A stretch of DNA of 64,000 bases from Halobacteriales archaeon YIM A00013 (GTDB lineage: Archaea; Halobacteriota; Halobacteria; Halobacteriales; Haloarculaceae), in assembly GCA_025041195.1 (NCBI GenBank), contig JAKCFM010000001.1, forward strand, positions 2,108,001 through 2,172,000, written 5' to 3'. A program made the translations under genes and the position numbers. Positions 25,457 to 34,951 of this stretch are shown in pieces. Within the stretch, counting starts at the first letter, position 1. Each line of letters starts with the position of its first letter. The notes under the pieces were generated by a model, which worked only from the letters and a program-made list of their open reading frames with translations, searched no databases and was not told the origin of the DNA.

Positions 25457-26359
25457 TCAGTCACCGTTCCGTTCGGTATCGTCGCGGTCGATTCGTCGCC
25501 GTGCCTCAATCGCCCGCCGTTCACGGGCTGGTGTTGCCGATTCAGTACCATAGCGTGTCGCTTCGAACAGTGCAGTGAGCGTTTCGACAGCCGCCGGATC
25601 CATGCCCGCCTCGATGGCTGCAGCAGCAAATTCGCGTGGCGTCGTCGTTTCGAGCGGTAAGGCAAGCTCTGTTGCCATCGACTTCCAGGCCTCGGTGATC
25701 GCATTCTCTGCTGTCGGATTGGGGGTGTACTCTGCCGCCGACTGGGGCTCGGACGAGTCAGTGACCGTCGACGCGGTGGAATCGGAGTCAGAGTGACCCG
25801 AAGATGTGAGGATGGGACGCGACCCGAATCGGTCAGCCCCGTACAGGATGAAAACAAACGCGACCACCACAACAGCGAGCACCACCCCCGCGACGAGCAG
25901 TGGTTCGGGCAGGGCTGTTGCGCTCCCAGACCCACCACCCATCCCGCCAGATCCACCGGGTGTTGTCGCCGTGGGTCCTGCTGTGGAAGGTGAGCCCGGT
26001 TGCGACGACGATCCACCAAGCAACAGGAGCACCCCGACAACGACGAGGGCAACGATCGCGATGACAACTGGACCAACCAGCGACCGGAGCCCCTCGCGAT
26101 ACAGCGTTATCACAAGTAAACAGCATCCCACAACGAGTAACAGCGCAAAAACAACTTCCAGGACTGCAGTGAGCAAGGTGTTCGAGCCATCGATCGTGAT
26201 CGGTTCAGTGTTTGTAGCCGCCACTGACTCGCTTGATTCGCCATCCCCCTCACCTGCTGAGCCCGGTGTGGTGGGCTGATCTACCGTCGCTCCGGCGGCC
26301 GCTATCGTGAGCCCAATGAGTGCGGCGAGCCCAATAGCACGGAGACGGTCGCGATTCAC
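25457..26359 (-). CDS. DUF4129 domain membrane protein
   Basis: A 300-residue protein: signal-like helix at the N-terminus (RLRAIGLAALIGLTIAAAGA), Gly/Ser/Thr-rich external loops, further helices around 70-115 and 155-180, and the cytoplasmic DUF4129 motif at the end (WKSMATELALPLETTTPREF then VETLTALFEATRYGTESATP). DUF4129 is usually found with DUF58, MoxR and transglutaminase-like proteins. No ATG fits; GTG codons at 26365 and 26359 are the likely starts, and the much longer upstream frame crosses the divergent phosphoesterase gene. No transglutaminase is present here. Confidence 0.78.
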   Translation of the reverse strand: MNRDRLRAIGLAALIGLTIAAAGATVDQPTTPGSAGEGDGESSESVAATNTEPITIDGSNTLLTAVLEVVFALLLVVGCCLLVITLYREGLRSLVGPVVIAIVALVVVGVLLLLGGSSSQPGSPSTAGPTATTPGGSGGMGGGSGSATALPEPLLVAGVVLAVVVVAFVFILYGADRFGSRPILTSSGHSDSDSTASTVTDSSEPQSAAEYTPNPTAENAITEAWKSMATELALPLETTTPREFAAAAIEAGMDPAAVETLTALFEATRYGTESATPARERRAIEARRRIDRDDTERNGD

Positions 26360-26442
26360 ACTCACACTGATAACTGCACCACTATGGATGTAACGACATG
26401 TCAACACCCAACATTCAAGGATCGATAGCACGGAGGTGAGCC

Positions 26443-27105
26443 ATGCAGATTGGAGTGATCGCTGACGTTCACGCCAATCGACCGGCGCTTTTGGCCGTCC
26501 TGGAGGCACTGGGCCCTGTCGACCACCTCCTCTGTGCGGGCGATATCGTCGGCTATAATCCATATCCAGCATGGTGTGTGAACCGTGCACAGGAGTCGAT
26601 GCTCTGCGTGCAGGGAAATCACGACCGACTGGTTGACGCCCCCGAACCGTATCGCTCGAATCAGATGGCGTATGCTGGACTGTGTTACGCCCAGGAACAG
26701 CTGTGTGAAAACCAGCTCCGCTGGCTGGATTCCTTACCAGAAGAACGGACGCTGATCGACGGCGCGATCCGAATGGTGCATAGCCATCCGGCCAACCGGG
26801 ATCAGTACGTCCGACCGGCACAGTTTTCCACGCTCGAACCACACCTCCGAGAAGAAGCCGTGCTCATCCTCGGGCACACCCACATGCAACACACCGAACG
26901 CGTTGGCGAGACGCTCGTTTGCAATCCCGGGAGCGTTGGCCAGCCACGGGATGGCGATCCACGCGCGGGATACGCCGTGATCGACACGGAAAGCTACTCG
27001 GTCACCACCCATCGCGTCACTTACGATATCGAGACGGTACAGCATGCAATCGAGGCAGCAGATCTCCCGTCAGAAACGGCCGACCGGCTCAATGCCGGCC
27101 GATAA
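26443..27105 (+). CDS. Metallophosphoesterase, YfcE/MJ0936 type
   Basis: A 220-residue calcineurin-like phosphoesterase. All metal motifs are present: DVHAN (Asp9, His11), GDIVGYN, GNHD (Asn, His), MVHSHP and LGHTHMQ, followed by NPGSVGQPRDGDPRAGYAVID, the C-terminal signature of the YfcE/MJ0936 group. Likely a Mn/Ni-dependent phosphodiesterase; the natural substrate is unknown. With the next gene it forms a plus-strand pair lying between moxR and the DUF4129 operon. Confidence 0.9.
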   Translation: MQIGVIADVHANRPALLAVLEALGPVDHLLCAGDIVGYNPYPAWCVNRAQESMLCVQGNHDRLVDAPEPYRSNQMAYAGLCYAQEQLCENQLRWLDSLPEERTLIDGAIRMVHSHPANRDQYVRPAQFSTLEPHLREEAVLILGHTHMQHTERVGETLVCNPGSVGQPRDGDPRAGYAVIDTESYSVTTHRVTYDIETVQHAIEAADLPSETADRLNAGR

Positions 27106-27244
27106 ATGAAGAGATATCACAGTTCATAACTGTTTACGATCGTTTCACATCGTTTTACTCGGTGACTGATGGGGCCACTGTACTCGGGTGAACAAAAAAA
27201 GGTCTATGTGTACGGACCGAATCGATTATGATATTGGTAGAAGA

Positions 27245-28720
27245 ATGTCGAGATATCAGTCTCCCGGGCGCGTGATCAGCCTGGTGATATTTTTAGGGCT
27301 GTTCCTGCTCGGATCGACTGTAGGAGTCGTGAGCAGTGCCCCAGCAGTCGCCGTCGATGACGTGTCGGTTGCGTCGGACTCGGTCGTCGAAACCGAGGCA
27401 AATGGACCACACATTGCAGCCTGGAAAGGCCTGGGAGTCAACTCGACAGTAAGCGGCGAGACGGGCGAGTACTACGTCTGTCTCAGCATTGGCACTGAGC
27501 TACAAAAACAGTCGATTAGCTGTAAAACCATTCACCACTCGGGAGCAACCGAATCAATCCAGTTTACTGAGCAGTCGCTCCCGACGAATGTGAGCGAGAG
27601 CGAAACGCTCCGAATTGAACTCTACGCGAACGGGAGTTCCGCAACCCCGATCGATACTGCCACACAGCAGGTAACAGTGCTCAAAAAGGGAAGTGACCCT
27701 GATGACGACGGGATAATCACTGGTGACGAACTGTCAAACGACGCAGATCCAATGCGGGAAGACACTGACAGCGATGGGCTCGACGACGGAAGTGAGATTC
27801 GAGAGTATAAGTCAAATCCAGCCAAAAAGGACACGGACGGCGATGGCTTGAGCGATGGCGTCGAAGTCGAAGAGCCGTTTTCTGATCCGACGAAAAACGA
27901 CACTGATGGAGACGGATTGAACGACACCGTCGAGATCAACAAACACCAGACGCATCCAAACAAGGTCGATACGGATGATGACAACCTCACCGATTTCGCA
28001 GAGCTCAACGACCACGAGACGAATCCGACACATGCCGACACCGATGGCGATGGACTGGCTGACGACCGGGAAATCAGAATCGGCTCGAATCCGAAGGAAT
28101 CAGATTCTGACAACGACGGGCTCGCTGATGGGGCAGAGATGGATCACAACACGAATCCGACAAAGCCAGACACCGACGGTGATGGTCTGAAGGACGGTGT
28201 TGAAGTTCATAAACACAACACGGATCCAACCGAGGAGGACACCGATGGTGATGGGGTTGACGATCTCACCGAACTCGAACGCGGCACGGATCCGAATCCA
28301 CAGCCGTTTTATCTGTTCGCTCCGCTGGAAAATCCGGTGAAAACGGCAGGGACAGCGCTCGCCGTGCTCGTGATTGGGGTTGGCGGATTCGTCTATCGAC
28401 GCCGCAGTACGGAGGGGAGTACACCTGTCGAACCCGCACCGGAACACCCGACTGCGTCGCCGAGCGTACCGATTGACCAACAGCCAGCCGAGCCACTCAC
28501 CGACGCAGACCACATCCAGCAGCTGCTTGGCACTAACGACGGCCGGATGCACCAGTCGGAAATCGTCGAATCAACTGGTTGGTCGAAATCGAAAGTGAGC
28601 CGGCTGCTCTCACGGATGGAAGACAACGACGAAATCAGCAAAATTAGCGTTGGACGAGAGAATCTCATCACCCGACCCGGTGATGAACCCAAGCACGCCG
28701 GCTCGACGTTCGAAGAGTGA
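27245..28720 (+). CDS. Calcium-repeat transmembrane protein with cytoplasmic winged helix
   Basis: A 491-residue single-pass protein. After a signal helix (SLVIFLGLFLLGSTVGVVSS) comes an extracellular domain, then nine thrombospondin-type-3/EF-like repeats of about 22 residues (for example DTDGDGLSDGVEV and DTDGDGLADDREI), which should bind Ca2+. A membrane helix (AGTALAVLVIGVGGFVYRRR) follows, and the cytoplasmic end is a winged helix: MHQSEIVESTGWSKSKVSRL then LLSRMEDNDEISKISVGREN, as in haloarchaeal DUF7343-type regulators. The layout is that of a one-component transmembrane sensor: outside ligand, inside DNA. It ends 2 bases from the convergent moxR stop. ATG at 27245 was chosen for the signal peptide. 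Confidence 0.85.
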   Translation: MSRYQSPGRVISLVIFLGLFLLGSTVGVVSSAPAVAVDDVSVASDSVVETEANGPHIAAWKGLGVNSTVSGETGEYYVCLSIGTELQKQSISCKTIHHSGATESIQFTEQSLPTNVSESETLRIELYANGSSATPIDTATQQVTVLKKGSDPDDDGIITGDELSNDADPMREDTDSDGLDDGSEIREYKSNPAKKDTDGDGLSDGVEVEEPFSDPTKNDTDGDGLNDTVEINKHQTHPNKVDTDDDNLTDFAELNDHETNPTHADTDGDGLADDREIRIGSNPKESDSDNDGLADGAEMDHNTNPTKPDTDGDGLKDGVEVHKHNTDPTEEDTDGDGVDDLTELERGTDPNPQPFYLFAPLENPVKTAGTALAVLVIGVGGFVYRRRSTEGSTPVEPAPEHPTASPSVPIDQQPAEPLTDADHIQQLLGTNDGRMHQSEIVESTGWSKSKVSRLLSRMEDNDEISKISVGRENLITRPGDEPKHAGSTFEE

Positions 28721-28722
28721 GA

Positions 28723-29715
28723 TTAGACGGTTGGAACCGCCACCCGGTCGAACACGCCATCGATGACTGCTGACCGTGAGACTCCATCGACCAGTGCGTC
28801 CGTCGTGAGCACGAGTCGATGTGAAAGGACCGGTGTTGCAAGCCTGCGCACATCGTCAGGGGTGACGTACGACCGACCAACTACCACTGCTCGCGCCCTG
28901 AGAAGCTCACAGAGCTGCTGTGTTCCTCGCGGACTCACCCCAACTTCAACCCGTGAATCTTCTCGCGTTTCACGACAGATCGACGCTACATACTCCAGGA
29001 GATCAGGATCGACTGTCACCGATTCCGGAACGGTCCGAATCGATTGGACGGTCGACTCGTTGAGCACTTGTTCTACGCCTGGCGTTCGATTCGCTCGGTT
29101 GAGCCGCCGAGAAAGCAGTTCAACTTCACCGTCGAACTCTGGGTACCCGAGGCTCGTTTTGACCGCGAATCGATCGAGCTGGGCTTCGGGGAGGCCGAAC
29201 GTCCCATCCATCTCGATCGGGTTCTGCGTGGCGATAACGAAAAACGGCTCAGGGAGCTGATGGGTCGTCCCTTCAACGGTGACCTGTCCTTCGGCCATCG
29301 CCTCTAGCAGGGCGCTCTGCGTTTTCGGTGGTGCGCGATTGATCTCATCCGCGAGCACGACGTTTGCAAACAGCGGCCCCTCGCGAAACTCGAACTCGTG
29401 GGTCCGCTCGTTGTACAGTTCGGTCCCGGTGATGTCGGAGGGCAACAGATCCGGCGTAAACTGAATTCTAGAGAACGAAAGCCCAAGCGCGGTCCCCAGC
29501 GAGCGGGCGGTGAGCGTCTTTCCGGTTCCGGGCACATCCTCTAACAACACGTGCCCACGACCGAGAAATCCAACGAGCACCTCTTCAAGAAATCGTCGTT
29601 CACAGATCACTGCCGACTGAATGGATTCGAGAACTGTCGAGGTGTGCTCAGTCGCCGTCTCGAGTGCCATCATCTCCGTCCCGGAGTCCGATGACGAATT
29701 TGTCGCCTGATCCAT
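28723..29715 (-). CDS. moxR: MoxR-type AAA+ ATPase
   Basis: A 330-residue MoxR chaperone ATPase. Walker A is EDVPGTGKTLTA (residues 60-70), Walker B VVLADEINRAPPK, sensor 1 FFVIATQNPIEMDGTFGLPEAQLDRF, and the lid carries VEVGVSPRGTQQL. MoxR ATPases remodel partner proteins, typically DUF58/vWA proteins; the natural partners are the genes at 23593-26359. Here the usual contiguous arrangement is split by two plus-strand genes. ATG at 29715 was preferred to a GTG six codons upstream. Confidence 0.92.
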   Translation of the reverse strand: MDQATNSSSDSGTEMMALETATEHTSTVLESIQSAVICERRFLEEVLVGFLGRGHVLLEDVPGTGKTLTARSLGTALGLSFSRIQFTPDLLPSDITGTELYNERTHEFEFREGPLFANVVLADEINRAPPKTQSALLEAMAEGQVTVEGTTHQLPEPFFVIATQNPIEMDGTFGLPEAQLDRFAVKTSLGYPEFDGEVELLSRRLNRANRTPGVEQVLNESTVQSIRTVPESVTVDPDLLEYVASICRETREDSRVEVGVSPRGTQQLCELLRARAVVVGRSYVTPDDVRRLATPVLSHRLVLTTDALVDGVSRSAVIDGVFDRVAVPTV

Positions 29716-29759
29716 ACTGTGGGACAGTGACACAATGGCTTCGGTGTTGTGATTGTCTC

Positions 29760-31637
29760 TCAGGTTGCAGATAGGTCCGGGTCACAGAGCTCAATCGCCT
29801 CTCGGACGGACTCCTTGCGGCCGATAATAGTGAGGTGGTCGCCGTATTCGAGCTCGAAATCGCCAGTTGGAACGACGTTTTCGCCTTCACGACTCACCAG
29901 CCCGATGATACAGCCGCCGGGGAAATCCGACCCCAGATCCGCAATCCGAACGCCAGAGAGCTTCTCTGATTTGATTTCGACTTCCTGAACGTCACCACTG
30001 CGCCCGAGCTCATTCATCCAGTCCGACAGCGCAGGGCGTTCGATCGCGTTGTCCATCGCCCACGCCACCGACAGCCCCGAGGAGATGGTCTGTACGCCGA
30101 GTTCCTCGAAGGCGTTGACGTTCGAGCGATTGTTCGCACGCGCGATCACATCACCAACGTCGAATGACGTTCGTGCGAGCTGTGCAACCAGGAGGTTGGC
30201 GTCATCATCACCAGTGGCTGCGGCCACAATTTTTGCGTGTTCCGCGCCGGCCTCGCGTAATGTTTCGAGGTCGGTTGCATCGCCCTGTTGTGCGGAAAAG
30301 CCCTCGGCCTGTAGCTGATCGACAACCTCGGAGTTTTCCTCAACGATGATAACGTTCTCTCCACGATCCTCCAGCCGTTCTGCAAGCGCGCGACCAACTC
30401 GGCCGCCGCCAACGATGAGTACACGCATTGGTATCACATTCAGATACTCCGCAAGGTGTCGTGCGAGACCGCCCTCAAACACGACGGTTAACAGGATAAC
30501 CAGGAACACCGTGCCAATGAGCAGTGTGGCAGCCGTCCCCAGTCCCTGTGCTTCGAGTTCGATCGCAAACAGCGTGGCGACGCTGGCCGGGATGATGCCA
30601 CGCGGTGCGACTGCTGCCATCCAGAGCCGTTCGTTTTTGGTGATCGAGGTGCCGTAGGTGGAGATGCCAATAATCAGTGGCCGGATCACCACTGCCACGG
30701 CTAACACCACGGCGAGTCCACCGAGCCCCGGAGCTAACAGCTCCTCGAATTCTATCAGCGCGCCAAGCGTTATGAAGACGAACGAAAGCACCAACAGCGA
30801 GAGATCGCCGTTGAACGCCTCGATGTCCTCCTCGAATGAGAGATTCGCATTCCCGAGCACGAAGCCGATCGTGACGGCCGCCGCGATGCCTGCCTCTTCG
30901 GCGATCGTATTGGCAACGGTGAACGCGACGAGTGCGCTCGCGATCGCGAGCATTCGAGCGAGCTGAGAGCCACCGTCAGACGCAATTTCGATGTGTTCGA
31001 GCACGTACCAGACGATGGCGGCAAGCACGAGGCCGACGAGAAGGCCTGCACCAAGCCGCTCGAAAAACGTTCTAATGATCGCTGATGTTGGCTCTCCTTC
31101 ACTCACAATGAAGTGGAAGACGGCGACAGCAAGGATCGCCGCCGTCACGTCGTTGATGACACCCTCGGTTTCGAGCGCTGCTGCCACTCGATCGTGGAGT
31201 TTGACGGTCTGAAGCAACGGTGTGATCACGGTCGGGCCGGTCGCTACGAGCAACGCCCCGATGAGAAACGCCGTCGTCCATTCGGCCTCAAGAAAGATCC
31301 TGACCGCCGCTGCCGTGCCAAGCAACGCGATCACACCGCCAACAGTGATCAGCCGAATGGTCGTTTTCGGTGCCTCGCGGAATTTTTGAATTTTTAGATG
31401 GAACGCCGCCTCAAACATGATGATACCGACGCTGAGCCCGACAATCGTGCTCAGAGTGTTCACGCCGAATAGCTCAAGCGGGCGGATACCGAGCCCCTCG
31501 GGCCCAATACCCAGTCCCATCAGTAACAAAAACAAAACACTCGGCACTTCGAACCGATCCGCAAGGAGCTGTGCGATGACACCCAGCGCAATAATTGCCA
31601 CAATGAGCGGCCCCATCGGATCACCGGCTGCGCTCAT
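29760..31637 (-). CDS. Na+(K+)/H+ antiporter, CPA family with TrkA-N/TrkA-C domains
   Basis: A 625-residue monovalent cation/proton antiporter. About twelve helices form the CPA exchanger (LLLMGLGIGPEGLGI; LLVATGPTVITPLL, where the TGPT replaces the TDP seen in NhaP; NANLSFEEDIEAF). A soluble part follows with a perfect Rossmann motif (VLIVGGGRVGRALAERLED) and a TrkA-C domain (YGDHLTIIGRKESVREAI). A GGAGGGG Shine-Dalgarno-like run at 31644-31650 fixes the ATG at 31637, rather than the GTG at 31652. It contributes to ion homeostasis, like the RCK channel at 21404. Confidence 0.9.
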   Translation of the reverse strand: MSAAGDPMGPLIVAIIALGVIAQLLADRFEVPSVLFLLLMGLGIGPEGLGIRPLELFGVNTLSTIVGLSVGIIMFEAAFHLKIQKFREAPKTTIRLITVGGVIALLGTAAAVRIFLEAEWTTAFLIGALLVATGPTVITPLLQTVKLHDRVAAALETEGVINDVTAAILAVAVFHFIVSEGEPTSAIIRTFFERLGAGLLVGLVLAAIVWYVLEHIEIASDGGSQLARMLAIASALVAFTVANTIAEEAGIAAAVTIGFVLGNANLSFEEDIEAFNGDLSLLVLSFVFITLGALIEFEELLAPGLGGLAVVLAVAVVIRPLIIGISTYGTSITKNERLWMAAVAPRGIIPASVATLFAIELEAQGLGTAATLLIGTVFLVILLTVVFEGGLARHLAEYLNVIPMRVLIVGGGRVGRALAERLEDRGENVIIVEENSEVVDQLQAEGFSAQQGDATDLETLREAGAEHAKIVAAATGDDDANLLVAQLARTSFDVGDVIARANNRSNVNAFEELGVQTISSGLSVAWAMDNAIERPALSDWMNELGRSGDVQEVEIKSEKLSGVRIADLGSDFPGGCIIGLVSREGENVVPTGDFELEYGDHLTIIGRKESVREAIELCDPDLSAT

Positions 31638-31835
31638 CCAGCTCCCCTCCACGTTCGCTGATAGTCCGACATATCGATTGGAGTCCTCTAGGCCTTCTTG
31701 GAGTTCTGGATTGAAAAGCTGCCGATACTCCGCGTCTCCATCACGAACATTGATTCATGATGATTGAGTGGTATTTTTGGGAGAGGGGATGGAAACCGAA
31801 ACCGACTAAATGGTGGCTACTGTACTGGGAACTGT

Positions 31836-31920
31836 GCCGGAGTAGCCTAGCCTGGCCAAGGCGGCAGATTCGAAATCTGCTGTCCTCACGGACTCGAGAG
31901 TTCAAATCTCTCCTCCGGCG
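31836..31920 (+). tRNA. tRNA-Ser (CGA)
   Basis: The acceptor stem GCCGGAG pairs with CTCCGGC at 31913-31919, with a G discriminator. The anticodon arm GCAGA-TTCGAAA-TCTGC gives anticodon CGA. A long variable arm, as expected for serine, precedes a T arm with GTTCAAATC. No CCA is encoded and no intron is present. Confidence 0.95.
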
Positions 31921-31928
31921 TCACTTTC

Positions 31929-32123
31929 CTATATCAGTCCCGATCGGAACGCGATCCACCCCAACGCCGTCACGAACAGGATTGGTGGCATGATCATCAG
32001 TCCCCAGATCGGATTGAGCCCCCACTGGAGCAAAAACGACACGCTCAACAGTCCGAGAACGAGAAATGGAGCGATGGCGAACGCCGCACGACCCCGGGAC
32101 AGACCTTGCTCTGATTCGGACAC
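31929..32123 (-). CDS. Small two-helix membrane protein (64 aa)
   Basis: A 64-residue protein starting MSESEQGLSRGRAAFAIAPF, with two hydrophobic helices (about 13-33 and 42-59) and a WGLNPIWGLM loop. This resembles small conserved haloarchaeal membrane proteins of unknown function. It lies 9 bases from the tRNA-Ser gene, convergent with it. Confidence 0.7.
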   Translation of the reverse strand: MSESEQGLSRGRAAFAIAPFLVLGLLSVSFLLQWGLNPIWGLMIMPPILFVTALGWIAFRSGLI

Positions 32124-32273
32124 ATCGTAGCTCTGCGAGCGTCCACAAAAAGCGTCGCGTTATTACTGACCGCCGATTTGTGAATTTCTTGCCTTGCTAT
32201 TAATAATCCTTAATTCTATAACGGGGTTTCGTAACAGCTGGATTAATAATACTGAGACGAGTACCGATTCATA

Positions 32274-34547
32274 ATGAGTGATCAAGCGTCGTGTTGTTCG
32301 CAGACGGACTGTGCTGCGACCTCGTCGGTGGCGTCTGACGGTGGGACCGGCGAGCGACACAGGTTGTCCGTCCCGCAGATGGACTGTCCGTCGTGTGCAG
32401 AAACCGTTGGGCGATCGCTAGATGGGGTTTCCGCAGTCGAATCGTATGAGTTACAGCCGACGACGGGGACAGCGGTGGTGGAAACGACCGCTGGGGCCAC
32501 TGCGGCTCCAGTCGTGGATGCGATCGAAAACGCCGGCTACGAGGTGAACGGTGACGGCGGCGGCGAAGCGCCAGCTCCAACGCCGATCTACAGACGACCG
32601 CGAGCGATCAAAACCGGTGTGAGCGCGCTGTTTGCGACGATTGCGCTCGTTGTCACCGTGGTCGGACCGTCGGCCGACCAGTTGCTCGTCACGGTTGAAG
32701 GAACCCCAATATCGGTGGCCGATCTGTTCTTCCTTGGGTCGGTCGCCGTCGGTGGCGAAGTGATTCTCACCCAGGGCTATCGGTCGCTCCGGGTTGGGTC
32801 GCTCGATATGGATCTGTTGATGAGCAGCGCGATCCTCGGGGCGCTGGCGATCACCGCACTGACAACGAGAGAGCTCTACTTCGAAGCAGCATCGCTGGCA
32901 GTGTTGTTCAATGTGGCCGAGCTCCTTGAGAGCTACTCGGTCGGTCGCGCCCGCCAATCGCTGTCAGAACTGCTTGAGCTCTCGCCAGAAACGGCGATCG
33001 TCGTCCGTGATGGGACCGAACAGGAGGTACCAGTCGAGCAGGTTGCAGTGGGTGAAACCGTCCACGTCCAGCCCGGCGAGAAAATCCCGCTCGATGGCGA
33101 AGTGATTGACGGCGAGAGCGCGGTCGATCAGTCGCCCGTCACGGGAGAGAGCGTTCCGGTCGAGAAGGCCTCGGGTGACACCGTTTACGCCGGAACGGTG
33201 ACAACCGATGGCTTTCTGTCGATCGAAACGACTGCTGCGAGCGATGACACCACCATTGCACGCGTGATCGATCTCGTTGCATCCGCACAGGAACGCCAGA
33301 CCGACCACGAGCAGTTCGTCGATCGGTTTGCTGGCTACTACACGCCGGTAGTGGTGACGTTTGCGTTGCTCGTTAGCGTCGGCCCACCACTGGTGTTCGG
33401 GCTGGGCTGGGTCAAGTGGCTCATTCGGGGAATCGAACTGCTGGTGATCGCCTGTCCGTGTGCATTCGTGATCTCAACACCAGTGACGGTTGTTTCGGGG
33501 CTCACCAGCGCAGCCAACGAGGGAGTCCTGATCAAAGGAGGCGACCATCTCGAAGCGATGGGTACCATCGACACCATCGCGTTCGACAAAACGGGAACGC
33601 TTACCCGTGGTGATCTGGCGGTCACCGACGTGGTTGCGCTGAATGGTCACTCGGAAGCGTCGATGTTGCGCTGTGCGCGCAGCGTCGAGCGGCGAAGTGA
33701 ACACCCGATCGCGACGGCGATCACTGACAGAGCAACTGACGAAGCAGCCGGAACGACACACGGCGGTGGAATCGACGGCTTCGAAGCACTCACGGGACAG
33801 GGGGTGCGAGCAGAGCTCGGTGGCATCACCCACTACGCCGGCTCGCCAGCGCTGTTTGATGAGCGTGGCGTCGATCTTGACCGGCCAGTGCCGGGTGCCG
33901 AGTCTTCAGAATCGATCACCGAACGGATCGAGTCGCTGCAAGATGAGGGGAAAACTGTCATCCTCGTTGGGACCGACGAAGAGCTTGAAGGGCTGATCGC
34001 CGTCGCCGATACGGTTCGACAAACAGCACGCGAGACGGTCAGTGCGCTCTCGAAACAGGGGCTCACGACAGTGATGCTCACCGGCGACAACGAACGGACC
34101 GCACGTGCAGTCGCAGAACGTGTTGGCGTTGATGAGTACCGAGCTGCACTGCTCCCAGAAGAGAAAGTGGCTGCGATCGAACGCCTCGGAACGAACGGCG
34201 CCATCGCAATGGTTGGCGATGGCATCAACGATGCGCCAGCACTCGCGACGGCTGATGTGGGTATCGCGATGGGAGCAGCTGGCTCAGACACCGCAATCGA
34301 AGCCGCGGACATTGCGCTGTTGAGCGACGCCATCGATCGGCTTCCGTATCTGACGCGCCTCTCACAACGCGCAACCGGAGCGATCAGACAGAACGTCTTC
34401 GGGAGTCTCGCGGTCAAGGGAGCGCTTGCGCTGTTGATTCCCCTCATTTTCATCCCCGTGTATCTGGTCATTCTCATCGGCGATGTTGGAATGACGCTGC
34501 TGGTGACGGCCAACGCGCTCCGGCTCGGCCGAATTTCCGCCACGTAG
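32274..34547 (+). CDS. Zn2+/Cd2+-type P1B ATPase
   Basis: A 757-residue heavy-metal exporter. A Cys-rich N-terminus (CCSQTDC) precedes a heavy-metal-associated domain with MDCPSCAE. Membrane helices, the actuator motif DQSPVTGESVPVEK, the metal-site CPC in ACPCAFVISTPVTVVSG, the phosphorylation site DKTGTLTRGD, and hinge GDGINDAPALATADVGIAMG all match. The CPC-VISTP sequence and GVLIKGGDHLEAMG place it with ZntA/CadA (Zn, Cd, Pb) rather than copper pumps. A TATA-like ATTAATAAT lies about 27 bases before the ATG, so the message is probably leaderless. No metalloregulator gene is adjacent. Confidence 0.92.
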   Translation: MSDQASCCSQTDCAATSSVASDGGTGERHRLSVPQMDCPSCAETVGRSLDGVSAVESYELQPTTGTAVVETTAGATAAPVVDAIENAGYEVNGDGGGEAPAPTPIYRRPRAIKTGVSALFATIALVVTVVGPSADQLLVTVEGTPISVADLFFLGSVAVGGEVILTQGYRSLRVGSLDMDLLMSSAILGALAITALTTRELYFEAASLAVLFNVAELLESYSVGRARQSLSELLELSPETAIVVRDGTEQEVPVEQVAVGETVHVQPGEKIPLDGEVIDGESAVDQSPVTGESVPVEKASGDTVYAGTVTTDGFLSIETTAASDDTTIARVIDLVASAQERQTDHEQFVDRFAGYYTPVVVTFALLVSVGPPLVFGLGWVKWLIRGIELLVIACPCAFVISTPVTVVSGLTSAANEGVLIKGGDHLEAMGTIDTIAFDKTGTLTRGDLAVTDVVALNGHSEASMLRCARSVERRSEHPIATAITDRATDEAAGTTHGGGIDGFEALTGQGVRAELGGITHYAGSPALFDERGVDLDRPVPGAESSESITERIESLQDEGKTVILVGTDEELEGLIAVADTVRQTARETVSALSKQGLTTVMLTGDNERTARAVAERVGVDEYRAALLPEEKVAAIERLGTNGAIAMVGDGINDAPALATADVGIAMGAAGSDTAIEAADIALLSDAIDRLPYLTRLSQRATGAIRQNVFGSLAVKGALALLIPLIFIPVYLVILIGDVGMTLLVTANALRLGRISAT

Positions 34548-34548
34548 G

Positions 34549-34836
34549 CTAGATGTCATCAACCAACTGTCCGAACTCCTCAACTGGAACGATCTCCATC
34601 GTCTGGACGTCAAGTCCACGCCGCTCGATGAGCAACGCAACCTGAAACGCGTGATTTCTGTCCCTGGCCTCGAACAGCACCAGAAAGTCGTACTCACCGA
34701 GGATGGCGTACGACTCCGTGACCGTGCCGCCGTTCTCTGCGATCTCGGCACGGAGATCCGCCCAGATCGTCGTCAGCTCCTGGACGTTCTGAATCCGCGC
34801 CTCGTTCACCGTCACCAGCGCCATATACACGCCCAT
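34549..34836 (-). CDS. GYD domain protein
   Basis: A 95-residue ferredoxin-fold protein with VQELTTIWADLRAEIAENGG, then ESYAILGEYDFLVLFEARD (the GEYD motif naming the family) and RGLDVQTMEIVPVEEF. Function is unknown; GYD proteins resemble ligand-binding Dabb/RAM-like domains. The start may be ATG at 34836 or four codons later. It ends one base from the stop of the convergent P-type ATPase gene. Confidence 0.82.
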   Translation of the reverse strand: MGVYMALVTVNEARIQNVQELTTIWADLRAEIAENGGTVTESYAILGEYDFLVLFEARDRNHAFQVALLIERRGLDVQTMEIVPVEEFGQLVDDI

Positions 34837-34951
34837 ACTGTGTGTATTGGTAACAATTCCTAAAACGGTTTTGGCAGCTCACACCCCAGATCTGTGTCTT
34901 GTGCATCATTCACCGGGTTAGCTTTTCATACTTCCTTGCTGAATGTATGGT

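Noticed and set aside
25457-26842. Long version of the DUF4129 protein starting at 26842
   Set aside because: It would cross the divergent metallophosphoesterase gene; the added residues are Arg-rich, and a signal-like helix begins right after the GTG at 26359.
33833-34543. 236-codon minus-strand frame
   Set aside because: Lies wholly opposite the P-type ATPase gene; Ser/Arg-rich with no family pattern.
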